From contig NZ_AP021875.1 of NCBI RefSeq assembly GCF_009688965.1, positions 5,394,001 through 5,458,000 on the forward strand: a DNA stretch of 64,000 nt, read 5' to 3'. Of the stretch, positions 42,903 through 51,444 are shown piece by piece. Within the stretch, counting starts at the first letter, position 1; every line of letters starts with the position of its first letter. Made by a program: the position numbers and the translations under genes. The stretch is from Desulfosarcina widdelii (GTDB taxonomy: Bacteria; Desulfobacterota; Desulfobacteria; Desulfobacterales; Desulfosarcinaceae). The notes under the pieces were generated by a model. The model was not told the DNA's origin. It did not search any database and saw only the letters and a program-made list of their open reading frames with translations.

Positions 42903-44168
42903 TCATGAATACTTTTTTCGCCTATTAGCTTTATTTTTGTTCAACACAGTTCCCAATATGTTGACCTCCTTGAGACGGAGCATCATTTTTTTGATTTCAT
43001 CAACGGGTGTCCGCTCTGACTCAATCACAGGAATCACACCATCGACATAACGCACCAAGATCATGGCGTCAGGATAGGGTAGAAGCGCTGGTCCATCGAC
43101 GATTACGACTCGATCGGCGGGGTAGCGGCTCTTGATCTCCTGCATCATAAGCTCCATCCGTCCCGAGTTGAGCAGTTCTGGCGAATTGTCCACCGGAACG
43201 ACGCCGCCGGGTATCAAGGTCAGTTTATCGATCCCCGGGTTGATCAAGATATCGGAAATGTCAACATTACCCTCAAGATAATCCGTTAGACCGTGTTCCA
43301 CCTTCAGGGAAAAAAAATTGGTTGAAAATGAGGAATGCTGTTTGGTGGGTTTGCGGATGTCGGCATCGATGATCAACACGGTTCGATCGAATTCTTTTGC
43401 GATGCTTATCCCCAGATTGATGCTGGTGAAGGTTTTACCCTCGTAAGGGTTTGCACTGGTGATCAGGATACTGTTGCCTCCAATAGCCTTGAGCTTGCGC
43501 AGTACTTGGGTTCGAAGAATTTTAATCTGATCGGTGATTTCGAAATCGTCGAAGACGGAAAAGACCCTGTTATTTTTGAGTAATTCAGGGGCCATGACCT
43601 GAACTTTGGTTTTCGAATAGCTGACTTTCACCTTTTTGTTCGATGGAGGGACGTCCGCCGGTGATGTCGAGGGGTTGCTACGGTGCAACGCAGGTTCTTG
43701 AGCACTGATTTGTTGCGATGGTGTTCCCTTAGATGGGTCCTGCTCCAACGGAGAAGGATTATCTGCGTATGCCTGGTAATGAACAGCTGTGGGAGCGGGG
43801 ATTTGCGATTCCACAGATGGTTGAGGTGCTTCCACTGATGGTCGGGCATCTTGCGATAGTAAATGCGGCGACGGTTTGGGATCAGGTTTAGCAGCAATAG
43901 GTTCCTCCACTACGGTTGAGGCGGAGGGTGCTACGGAAGCCGATTCCAATGGATCAGAAACAGGTTTTTTATTGGAGTGGTCGGATACCATATGAACCTG
44001 GTGTTGCATATCGGAGCCCCGTTGCTTGCCGGTCATTTCAGCCGAACTGAGCGTCGATTTGCTTGAAGGTTTTCGACTTAACCGGGTGTAATCCTGATTG
44101 GTTCGCGTCACCGGTTTATCGGTATGCTTTTTTTCTTCCTTCTTTAACGCTTTGGAAAATTTACCCAT
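42903..44168 (-). CDS. CpsD/CapB-type BY-kinase-like ATPase lacking a tyrosine cluster
   Basis: 421 residues from ATG 44168 (a GTG four codons earlier is possible). MGKFSKALKKEEKK is the usual cytoplasmic start of these proteins. A long Pro/Ser/Glu-rich linker of about 175 residues follows, then the ATPase: Walker A SANPYEGKTFTS (about 238-249), Walker A' VLIIDADIRKP and the later VVIVDGPALL. BY-kinases control capsule chain length by autophosphorylation on C-terminal tyrosines, but here the C-terminus NRRKKYS has one Tyr only. Encoded directly after the GumC-like partner. It may work as a plain ATPase switch. Confidence 0.82.
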   Translation of the reverse strand: MGKFSKALKKEEKKHTDKPVTRTNQDYTRLSRKPSSKSTLSSAEMTGKQRGSDMQHQVHMVSDHSNKKPVSDPLESASVAPSASTVVEEPIAAKPDPKPSPHLLSQDARPSVEAPQPSVESQIPAPTAVHYQAYADNPSPLEQDPSKGTPSQQISAQEPALHRSNPSTSPADVPPSNKKVKVSYSKTKVQVMAPELLKNNRVFSVFDDFEITDQIKILRTQVLRKLKAIGGNSILITSANPYEGKTFTSINLGISIAKEFDRTVLIIDADIRKPTKQHSSFSTNFFSLKVEHGLTDYLEGNVDISDILINPGIDKLTLIPGGVVPVDNSPELLNSGRMELMMQEIKSRYPADRVVIVDGPALLPYPDAMILVRYVDGVIPVIESERTPVDEIKKMMLRLKEVNILGTVLNKNKANRRKKYS

Positions 44169-44197
44169 ATTGATGTCCACATATCCATTCGAATAGA

Positions 44198-45970
44198 TTA
44201 TGAATTCTTGGCTTCTTTTTCGATAGGCACACCAATCTCAACCAACCGTTCTTCAAACTTGGCCCACAAATCGCCAATCGGCATGACAAACCAATTCAGC
44301 ACTAACGATGCCAATAAAATCCCCATCAATACAGTCCCCATCATCATCAAGCGCCTGTATCTTCGCAACCGCTTTTGAACCGGCGTATCGAAATAGGAAA
44401 GGGTGGCCAGCACCGGAACACCTGAAATGGTTTCTAATTCATCGGTCGCTTTAACCGAAGAATCCAAACCTTCACTCAGGGCTACCAGCAAGGTTCCACA
44501 TCCGATCCCCAGGACGAATCCCATTAAGATAATCAACAGGCGGTTGGGTTCGGACGGTTTGTGTGGCAGAACAGCCGGGTAATCAATGCTGAATTGTGCC
44601 CCCTGCTCGGAAATATCCATTTCCTGGGCAATCCGTGCCGAGTGAAGTTTATTGGAAACTTCGTTGAACTTTTTTTTGGCATTTTCATAGTCCAGGGTCA
44701 GTGAATTGTACTCCTCGTCGATAAATGGTGCTGCCTCCAACCTTTTCTGATATTCTTCCAGCTTGGCCATTGTTTTTCGACGTTCATCACGCAAGGCTTG
44801 GATCTCCGACTGGGCAACGATAATCTGCGCTTTGATATTCATATAGCCTGGATTATCGGAATTTTCGTCCGCCTCATCAATTGCTTCAGTACCGGTCCTC
44901 TGCTTGGCAATCTGCTGCTTGAGCAGGCTGGCCTCTCGCTGTAATCGGACCAAATCCGGATGCTTGTCACCATATTTTGATTTCACCTCGGCAATCTTTT
45001 TTTCTACGACTTTGAGCCGGTTAACCTGTTCGATAGAGGTGTCGTTTTCTCCAACCTGAGATTCCAGTTTTGCGATTTCACTTTTCAGCTGAATTATATC
45101 CGGATGCTTGTCAGATAGATTGGCCTGCATGCGGATCAGTTGAAGTCGGAGATATTTGAGGCGGTTGTTGGGGTTGCTTGCAACCTTACCGGTTTCGGTG
45201 ACAATTGGCACCATGGGATCAATGTTTGCAATCTGGCTTTTCAAATAGACGATCTTTTCCTGCAACGTACGAATTCGCGTATCGATATTGTCCACGTCCT
45301 GCCCAAGGCGGAATACCGCCTGCTGAAAAATGCTCATTGATCCGGGAAGCTGGTCAATATTGGCCGCCTTGAACCGACTAACCTTTTCCTCGTTGAGTTT
45401 CACACGACGGCGAAGGTCTTCCAGTTCTCTTTCGAGAAACATGGTCGTGGTACTCGCCTGCATCTCGCGGACTTTCTGGTCTTCCTGTACGAAAAGATCT
45501 GCAAGGATATCGGCAACTACTTTGGCCTTTTCGGGATTCTTGTTGGCATAGGTCAGGGTGAAGGCAATTGTTGCCTGGCCTCGACCACCAGAGCGCTTGT
45601 CTAGTAAACGCACATTGATAGTCTTGAGTTCAATGTTGCCACGCATTTCAGCGACCATCTCGCCATCGGATTCAAGCTCCGGATAGAGATTCTGAGCCTT
45701 GATAATTTCCAGCAGCTTAGGGTAGCTTAGAATTTTCCGTTCGAGGTTTTCGAGCCGTTCACTGATATAACTGGTTATGGTCGACTGCACATATTCTTCT
45801 GGAATCTGTTGATCTTTGACTGAGATCATCACCTCTGACCGGTAGACGGAAGGCAGGACGAAGGCGGTAACTGTGCATACGAGGAAAATCGCTGTAAAAG
45901 TTATAAAGAACAGTTTCTTGCGGCGCCGGATTATCCCTCGAATATCTAAATTTTCAAGTTCTACAGGCAT
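44198..45970 (-). CDS. GumC/Wzz-type polysaccharide co-polymerase (chain-length protein)
   Basis: 590 residues. Two membrane helices flank the periplasmic part, one near 18-40 and one near 480-500, with a third hydrophobic segment close to the C-terminus (about 545-565). Long coiled coils with two SDKHPDIIQL/GDKHPDLVRL-type repeats lie between, as in GumC. The Pro-rich segment PHKPSEPNRLLII before the second helix is the family signature. With the CpsD-like ATPase just downstream (30 bases) it forms the chain-length/secretion unit that bridges to the Wza-like protein. Confidence 0.9.
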   Translation of the reverse strand: MPVELENLDIRGIIRRRKKLFFITFTAIFLVCTVTAFVLPSVYRSEVMISVKDQQIPEEYVQSTITSYISERLENLERKILSYPKLLEIIKAQNLYPELESDGEMVAEMRGNIELKTINVRLLDKRSGGRGQATIAFTLTYANKNPEKAKVVADILADLFVQEDQKVREMQASTTTMFLERELEDLRRRVKLNEEKVSRFKAANIDQLPGSMSIFQQAVFRLGQDVDNIDTRIRTLQEKIVYLKSQIANIDPMVPIVTETGKVASNPNNRLKYLRLQLIRMQANLSDKHPDIIQLKSEIAKLESQVGENDTSIEQVNRLKVVEKKIAEVKSKYGDKHPDLVRLQREASLLKQQIAKQRTGTEAIDEADENSDNPGYMNIKAQIIVAQSEIQALRDERRKTMAKLEEYQKRLEAAPFIDEEYNSLTLDYENAKKKFNEVSNKLHSARIAQEMDISEQGAQFSIDYPAVLPHKPSEPNRLLIILMGFVLGIGCGTLLVALSEGLDSSVKATDELETISGVPVLATLSYFDTPVQKRLRRYRRLMMMGTVLMGILLASLVLNWFVMPIGDLWAKFEERLVEIGVPIEKEAKNS

Positions 45971-46029
45971 ATGGGTTTCCTTTGAAGCTTTTCCAGTTCA
46001 CTTTTTGCCATACATTGGCATGAAAAAAA

Positions 46030-46059
46030 CACGTCAACCATTTTCACGTCAACCATTTT
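46030..46059. repeat. 15-bp tandem repeat upstream of the GumC gene
   Basis: CACGTCAACCATTTT occurs twice head-to-tail (46030-46044, 46045-46059) and is followed by ATGGTT, so AACCAT-TTT-ATGGTT forms an inverted repeat. It lies in the 220-base gap between the Wza-like and GumC-like genes; a regulatory role is possible. Confidence 0.5.
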
Positions 46060-46191
46060 ATGGTTAGTCGGTTGAAGAATGGGAAAAGCCTTTATTAAAA
46101 ATTTTCATAAATGGTTTTGGTTAACAAATTCCGTAGAGTACAGAGGGCATGATCAACTTCTCGTGGAAGGATCGTTTTTCTGCTGAATCTC

Positions 46192-46746
46192 TTAAGGCAC
46201 GACCAGGATGTCACCCCGTTGCATCAGCACATCCTGTTCCAGATTGTTGCCCTTCAGAACCTCCTTGTAGTCAAATGGAATTTTTTCTACCTTACCATTG
46301 TTGTTGCGGAGTATATGAATATCACGTTCGGCGGCAAAGGGTGTCAACCCTTTGGCCATGGCAAGCAGATGCATGACCCGGGTTTCCATAGTGATTGCAA
46401 AGGTCCCTGGATTTTTTACCTGACCAATTACATAGGCATTCAAGCTATTGATACTCTTAATAATTACTGTGACCACCGCATCTGGAACATACTCAGCCAA
46501 CTTTTTCTTGATAGCCACCCGTATTTCAGGCACAGACATGTTGTTCACGTTAACATCACCAATCAAGGGAAACGAAAGGATACCGTCCGGGGGGACGATC
46601 AACTCACGACTAAGCGATTCATCTTTCCAAACGGAAATCTCAAGCACATCCCCAGGCCCCACAAAATAGGCAGCTGCATGCACCGCAGTGCATAAAGCCA
46701 GTGTAATCATTGCGACAAGCAAAGCAGTAAGTATCTGTTTTTGCAT
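46192..46746 (-). CDS. Wza-like polysaccharide export protein, short form
   Basis: 184 residues from ATG 46746 (GGAGG six bases upstream). A signal peptide (LLVAMITLALCTAVHAA) has no lipobox at the cleavage site. YFVGPGDVLEISVWKDESL opens the poly-export domain and a SLBB-like domain with NAYVIGQVKNPGTF follows. Wza has an extra C-terminal helix that spans the outer membrane; it is missing here, so another protein, such as the barrel at 41.4 kb, may give the outer-membrane pore. Confidence 0.92.
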   Translation of the reverse strand: MQKQILTALLVAMITLALCTAVHAAAYFVGPGDVLEISVWKDESLSRELIVPPDGILSFPLIGDVNVNNMSVPEIRVAIKKKLAEYVPDAVVTVIIKSINSLNAYVIGQVKNPGTFAITMETRVMHLLAMAKGLTPFAAERDIHILRNNNGKVEKIPFDYKEVLKGNNLEQDVLMQRGDILVVP

Positions 46747-46817
46747 GTAATCCTCCAGGAAGAACATGTGTCAACAAAGGGGAGTCAGTGTTAAACAAGA
46801 ACCAATGAGCCCTTGGC

Positions 46818-48455
46818 TTAAATCATCCCGAACAAACCTTTGGCACAAAAAATAAGGATCGCTGCTGATATGGTGACATGCATTGATTTTGTGCGTAGTT
46901 CTCCGACCAACACCTCGTAACTATAGTACAATATGACGGTTTTTACCGCAACCAAGCCCATCAGATATCCCTCTATAGGGACATCGGGCAGATTGGAGAT
47001 GAAAATGATCACAAAGATCACCAGAAAATCCAATGTCGAGCTTTTGAATCCATTGGACCGTCGGGTCAGTTTCATGGTCATATACACCGAGGCCAGCATT
47101 ATCAGGTAAAACGAGTTGTAGATAACAATGAACAAATGGTTGATATTCGCGTTTAGATTCAGGTCACACCTGAAGATCATAAAGGGCGTGAATAGGTAGA
47201 GCGCAATCCTGGAAATTCTATTCAATATGCTTTTATCTAAAAAACAAGCCAGAATCAATAGTACTAAAAAACCGGATAGGATGAGTGGAAACAGACGGCT
47301 GTCGGAGGGTTGAAACACGGCGTTGAAGATCAGCAACGACGGCACGCCGAACTTGACGATACTGAAGGTGACCTTGATGATCTGCCCGCGGTCCTTCAAG
47401 GGCTTCAATCGCTGCTTCAACGACGTAAGAAACCAATCTCGATTAATCCGGTAATCCGCCTTTTCGAATCCTCTCAAAATACCCAGGATCATGCACGCAA
47501 AAAGGAAGTAAGCGCCGAGGAGTATTCGGTCGTTTAATCCGTGATAAACGATGGCAAAGATGATCAATAGTGATTGAACCAAATAGATCGTCACCACGGC
47601 TTCGGTATGGTAAAGGCCAATGCTCATGAGTTTATGATGGAAATGGTTTCTGTCCGCGGCAAAGGGGGATCGCCCTTGTATGATCCGTTGAACCATCACG
47701 GCCAGGGTATCTAGCACGGGAATCCCAAAAATAATCAGAGGCAGAATGACGCTGATCCTTGATGATTGCTGAGCCAGCTTGAGGGAAAGGACCACTGTTA
47801 TAAAGCCAAGCATTTGACTGCCGGCGTCACCCATGAAAAGCTGCGCAGGATAGGAGTTGAACTTCAGGAATCCGAGGACGCTCCCTCCGACGGCGATGGC
47901 GATCATCACCAACACCCAGTTTTGTTCGCTCACGCCAAGATACCCAATGCACAGCAAAATGAGCAAGGAAATACCGCCGGCCAAACCATCCAACCCATCG
48001 GACAGGTTGGTAGCGTTGGTGATCCCCACGATGACAAAAATGGTCAGCGGTATGGACGCCCAGTCTGGTAAAAGCGATCCGGGGAGCCACAATCCACCCA
48101 AATCGTTAATCTTGGTGCCGCCGACCAGCGTGACCACCAAGCCTGCCATGGTCTGGCCCAGAAGTTTAACACGGGGTTTCAGGTCTTTTATATCATCAGC
48201 TATGCCGAAAATAACAATGATCAAGGCTCCAATCATCAGTCCTTTGACAAACTGGGTTTTGGGAGCCCACAATATAATCGGTACACTTGCGCCAACCATC
48301 ATTGCCAGCCCCCCGCACTTGGGCATTATCTGATCGTGAATCTTTCGCCCGCCTGGCTTGTCCGTGGCCTGTAGCCTGACAGCCAGTTCCCGGGAATGGG
48401 GCATCACGACAATGGTGACGATAATTGATACCAGCAAGGTAGTTAAAAATAACAT
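46818..48455 (-). CDS. WecA/MraY-family polyprenyl-phosphate sugar-1-phosphate transferase with C-terminal extension
   Basis: 545 residues with about fifteen membrane segments. Family motifs are TDKPGGRKIHDQIMPKCGG, TNATNLSDGLDGLAGG, FMGDAGSQMLGF and the HIHH-like RNHFHHKL. The enzyme starts polymer synthesis by moving a sugar-1-phosphate, probably GlcNAc-1-P, from UDP-sugar to undecaprenyl phosphate. The normal family length is about 350; the last 190 residues add a second hydrophobic part of unknown use. First gene of the EPS unit, behind a sigma-54-type promoter. Confidence 0.92.
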   Translation of the reverse strand: MLFLTTLLVSIIVTIVVMPHSRELAVRLQATDKPGGRKIHDQIMPKCGGLAMMVGASVPIILWAPKTQFVKGLMIGALIIVIFGIADDIKDLKPRVKLLGQTMAGLVVTLVGGTKINDLGGLWLPGSLLPDWASIPLTIFVIVGITNATNLSDGLDGLAGGISLLILLCIGYLGVSEQNWVLVMIAIAVGGSVLGFLKFNSYPAQLFMGDAGSQMLGFITVVLSLKLAQQSSRISVILPLIIFGIPVLDTLAVMVQRIIQGRSPFAADRNHFHHKLMSIGLYHTEAVVTIYLVQSLLIIFAIVYHGLNDRILLGAYFLFACMILGILRGFEKADYRINRDWFLTSLKQRLKPLKDRGQIIKVTFSIVKFGVPSLLIFNAVFQPSDSRLFPLILSGFLVLLILACFLDKSILNRISRIALYLFTPFMIFRCDLNLNANINHLFIVIYNSFYLIMLASVYMTMKLTRRSNGFKSSTLDFLVIFVIIFISNLPDVPIEGYLMGLVAVKTVILYYSYEVLVGELRTKSMHVTISAAILIFCAKGLFGMI

Positions 48456-48567
48456 TGAACCCCAAACATGTAAATCATTGCAGATGCAGACGGCATTCGA
48501 CGATCATGGTGGTGTTGTCGTTTTCAGTATCACCCGATGATCGAGACACATTTAATCACAAATTTAC

Positions 48568-48583
48568 AGCAAGTTAAATGCCA
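48568..48583 (-). promoter_or_regulatory. Sigma-54-type -24/-12 promoter of the EPS operon
   Basis: On the minus strand TGGCAT (48583-48578), five bases (TTAAC), TTGCT (48572-48568). It matches TGGCAC-N5-TTGCW at all but one position and has the strict GG-N10-GC spacing. Transcription would begin near 48556, about 100 bases before the WecA-family gene. Confidence 0.65.
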
Positions 48584-48849
48584 AGTTAAAATTTAATTTG
48601 GAAATCGATACTTTAATTAATAATAATAATAGAATGTTATCCTATATTTGGATCCAATTCAACCGCTAACCGCATCGTCTGAAAATCGGTGCGAACAATT
48701 AATTTATGAATTATTTTCCATAATTTTAGAAAGCGTTATGGAGTATATTGCAGAAGCTCAGTTCGATATCGTTCCCGCTAAACCTATTGTCAACGTTTCG
48801 CCTGCAGCTTTACAACTGCAACCACATGGCTTGAGGTCGATATGGATCT
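48584..48849. other. Intergenic region between the two EPS units
   Basis: About 265 bases, AT-rich in its left half (48590-48650), which would suit an enhancer-binding and bent-DNA region for the sigma-54 promoter. No palindrome long enough to be named an activator site was found. The right part contains a weak open frame on the plus strand without gene-like features. Confidence 0.4.
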
Positions 48850-49620
48850 TTAATCCTTCATCATAAGGACCATGGTCAAGATTACCCGCAAGGCAAAAAC
48901 CGGCAGAACGCGTTGTCGGCGAATCCTTTTGGGATCCTTCAACAGGCGATAGAGCCACTCCAGGTGAAAACGCATCCAGATATCGGGAGCGCGTTTTACG
49001 CTTCCCGTGATTGCATCCAGAGTCCCTCCGATTCCTTGGCAAACCTTGACCGATGTCAACTCGTCAGCATGGTTGGCAAACCATTTTTCCTGTCTAGGAG
49101 AGCCTAGGGCCAAAAAAAGGATGCTGGCCTTCGAGTCATTGATACGTCTGATTAGTTGAGGCATCTGAGTGTCTTGCACATAACCGTCGGATCGGCCGGC
49201 GATACACAGACCCGGAAATCGGGTTCGAAGTCTGTCAACTGCCGCCTTGTTCACGGATTCGCGAGCCCCGTAAAGGAAAATGGACTTTTCCTCCTCCACC
49301 GCCAGTCGACAGATATCCTGCATGAATTCTACCCCCGGGACACGCTGCAACACCGCCCCGTGCAGCAACCTGGCCGCAACAACGATGCCGATACCGTCTG
49401 GAATCAACAGATCCGCAGATTGGAAGGCTTTCCACAGTTCAGGATCCCGGGGAACGGAAAAGTTCTTCTCAGGATTGGCGGCAAAAATGGAACACGGTCG
49501 GTCGCCCTGCAGGAAGTCTCGCACGCGTTGGATGGATTGGGATCGATCCACAGGGTCCACCCATATATCAAGAATGTTCAAACGATCCGACAATCGAACC
49601 ACCCTTTCTATCTGAACCAA
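48850..49620 (-). CDS. WecG/TagA/CpsF family glycosyltransferase
   Basis: 256 residues, the standard length. ANPEKNF, LLIPDGIGIVVAARLL, RVPGVEFM, FLYGARESVNKAA and ALGSPRQEKW are family motifs. Members add ManNAc, ManNAcA or glucose to the lipid-linked first sugar. The GT26 enzyme acts on undecaprenyl-PP-GlcNAc, the likely product of the WecA-family enzyme coded 400 bases away, and wecB in the same locus would make the UDP-ManNAc donor. It overlaps the heparinase gene by 13 bases. Confidence 0.92.
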   Translation of the reverse strand: MVQIERVVRLSDRLNILDIWVDPVDRSQSIQRVRDFLQGDRPCSIFAANPEKNFSVPRDPELWKAFQSADLLIPDGIGIVVAARLLHGAVLQRVPGVEFMQDICRLAVEEEKSIFLYGARESVNKAAVDRLRTRFPGLCIAGRSDGYVQDTQMPQLIRRINDSKASILFLALGSPRQEKWFANHADELTSVKVCQGIGGTLDAITGSVKRAPDIWMRFHLEWLYRLLKDPKRIRRQRVLPVFALRVILTMVLMMKD

Positions 49621-51350
49621 TTTCTAACCCAAGGTGCACGGGTGCAGATAATGGTTGTGAAAACAACACTATTAGCATTTCCCATTCTGGTGCAGGACAA
49701 TGTATATGTTGGTTCCTTATGCCCGTATCTGGAAGAGAACCATCCCAAAATCGGATCTTGTTGTCCACGAATCAATTGAAAATTTGCCTCACGAAGATTC
49801 ATGTAGATCTTTTCCCCCCCGTGATCGACGATCCACCCACCTGCTTCGGCAGACACTTCCGCCTGGGGATGCAGATGAAAATTGATCTGAAAACAGTGGA
49901 TTCCCTTACCGATAAATCTATCCTTAATCAGAAACGTTTCCCCGCCCACCACCAGAACCGAACGACGATGCCTTACAGGATCCGATAATCGAGCGTATCC
50001 GTTATGTTCCGCATCATAAAAAAGGTTACCGCCTGGTTCATGGCAAGCCGTCAACCGCACCTTATAGGGACGGCTCCATATAAAACCCGTTTCTTGAACA
50101 GCCTGATCCTGATTATCGATATTGACAGTGTTATGCGCCCTCGTGCTCTTAAAGTACCTACGCCATTTAGGAACACCATTATATCGGTAAGTCCCAGTAT
50201 CCACGATCAACGGCCACCCATTTTTGGATAAAGTGATGGATAATGCATCGGCATGACCATGGTTGCAAAACGGCGCCATACCCAAAGGGCCGTGGTCAAA
50301 GGTGAACATTAACCGACTATCGTTGATGACACTATATCCGGATGCGGGAAAGGTGATCCGCTCCCCACTGGAAATAGTCGATGCATTCCGGCGGGGAGCG
50401 ACCCCCGGCGCCACGGCAGCACCGTCATCGCTGTCACCAATGCCAGGAAATGTCCCGTTCATATCCAGAAACGTACTCATAAAACTTTCTGCTTTTAACA
50501 GCTTTGGTTGCCAATGGGACAAGTTGGCTAAGCTGTTTTTATGCACAAAGTCCATCACCAACCAATACAGATCTAAAACAAACCGGTGGTAACCGAGCGA
50601 CTGTTCTGCAGGTCCGCCGTCTTCAAGTATCTGGTGCTCAATTTCAGATTGAAGGATTCTTATCCCAGTATCTAACCAACTGCGGCCGGTACGCTCAAGA
50701 CGGTACATCGAACCTGCAAATACCAAACCCACTGCTTCCGTGATCGTATGGTTGCCGAGCGAGGAGTAAAGCGACAACCCATTGGCCACCATCCTGGCGT
50801 GAAGGTTGATAGTCTGGAGTATACGATCACGGTCTCGGGAACGCAGGTATTTAAGTTGCTTGAGGGCATAAAACAGTACAGGAATACGTAAGGCGCACTC
50901 CATAGAGGACCGGTAGTTATCTCCGTGGGGAAAGGGATTGTCCTTTATCCATGAGAGAATTAGTGCTTTAGCTGCATCCCCGCTCAACCTACCTCTGGCT
51001 GTTGCTGAACGATAACTTTCCCAAGCGAAAAATGTCGATACCAGTTGCAACCGGGCTGGCTCCCAACGCAATCGGATATCAGATTTTAACGCACCCGAGT
51101 CTGGTGGAAACCCATTTTTAAAATTAGCTGACGCATTCGTGAATTCCGGGAGCAGGTCCGGCATTTTAAGATTATCGACACGCGCGCATTCAACAGCAAA
51201 TCTGTTAAACTGCCGTCCGTCCAGGATATAAAGAATTTTCAGATGCAGTCTCGCACATAATTGCCATATACGATGTAACAATTCAATGGTCGATGAATGA
51301 CGCAGTCGAAGCAAATAAAAGCGCAGGTTGAATGCCATGACTGCTTTCAT
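49608..51350 (-). CDS. Heparinase II/III-family polysaccharide lyase
   Basis: 580 residues with the two-part family layout: an alpha-helical toroid (about 60-300) with NPFPHGDNYRSSMECALR and SLGNHTITEAVGLVF, then a beta-sandwich with the metal-binding FCNHGHADALSITL and TGTYRYNGVPKWRRYFKST. In EPS loci such lyases trim, edit or recycle uronate-containing polymer. No signal peptide is clear, so how it reaches substrate is uncertain. It overlaps the WecG-type gene by 13 bases. The polymer probably contains a uronic acid if the lyase acts on it. Confidence 0.88.
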   Translation of the reverse strand: MKAVMAFNLRFYLLRLRHSSTIELLHRIWQLCARLHLKILYILDGRQFNRFAVECARVDNLKMPDLLPEFTNASANFKNGFPPDSGALKSDIRLRWEPARLQLVSTFFAWESYRSATARGRLSGDAAKALILSWIKDNPFPHGDNYRSSMECALRIPVLFYALKQLKYLRSRDRDRILQTINLHARMVANGLSLYSSLGNHTITEAVGLVFAGSMYRLERTGRSWLDTGIRILQSEIEHQILEDGGPAEQSLGYHRFVLDLYWLVMDFVHKNSLANLSHWQPKLLKAESFMSTFLDMNGTFPGIGDSDDGAAVAPGVAPRRNASTISSGERITFPASGYSVINDSRLMFTFDHGPLGMAPFCNHGHADALSITLSKNGWPLIVDTGTYRYNGVPKWRRYFKSTRAHNTVNIDNQDQAVQETGFIWSRPYKVRLTACHEPGGNLFYDAEHNGYARLSDPVRHRRSVLVVGGETFLIKDRFIGKGIHCFQINFHLHPQAEVSAEAGGWIVDHGGEKIYMNLREANFQLIRGQQDPILGWFSSRYGHKEPTYTLSCTRMGNANSVVFTTIICTRAPWVRNWFR

Positions 51351-51444
51351 GATGTTGTCAGTCCAATGAACAGGTAAGGAATTGAAATAAGAACCAGCAC
51401 GTTATCCGTTGTATAGCCAAAATAATACCCAGGATAAGCTCCAA

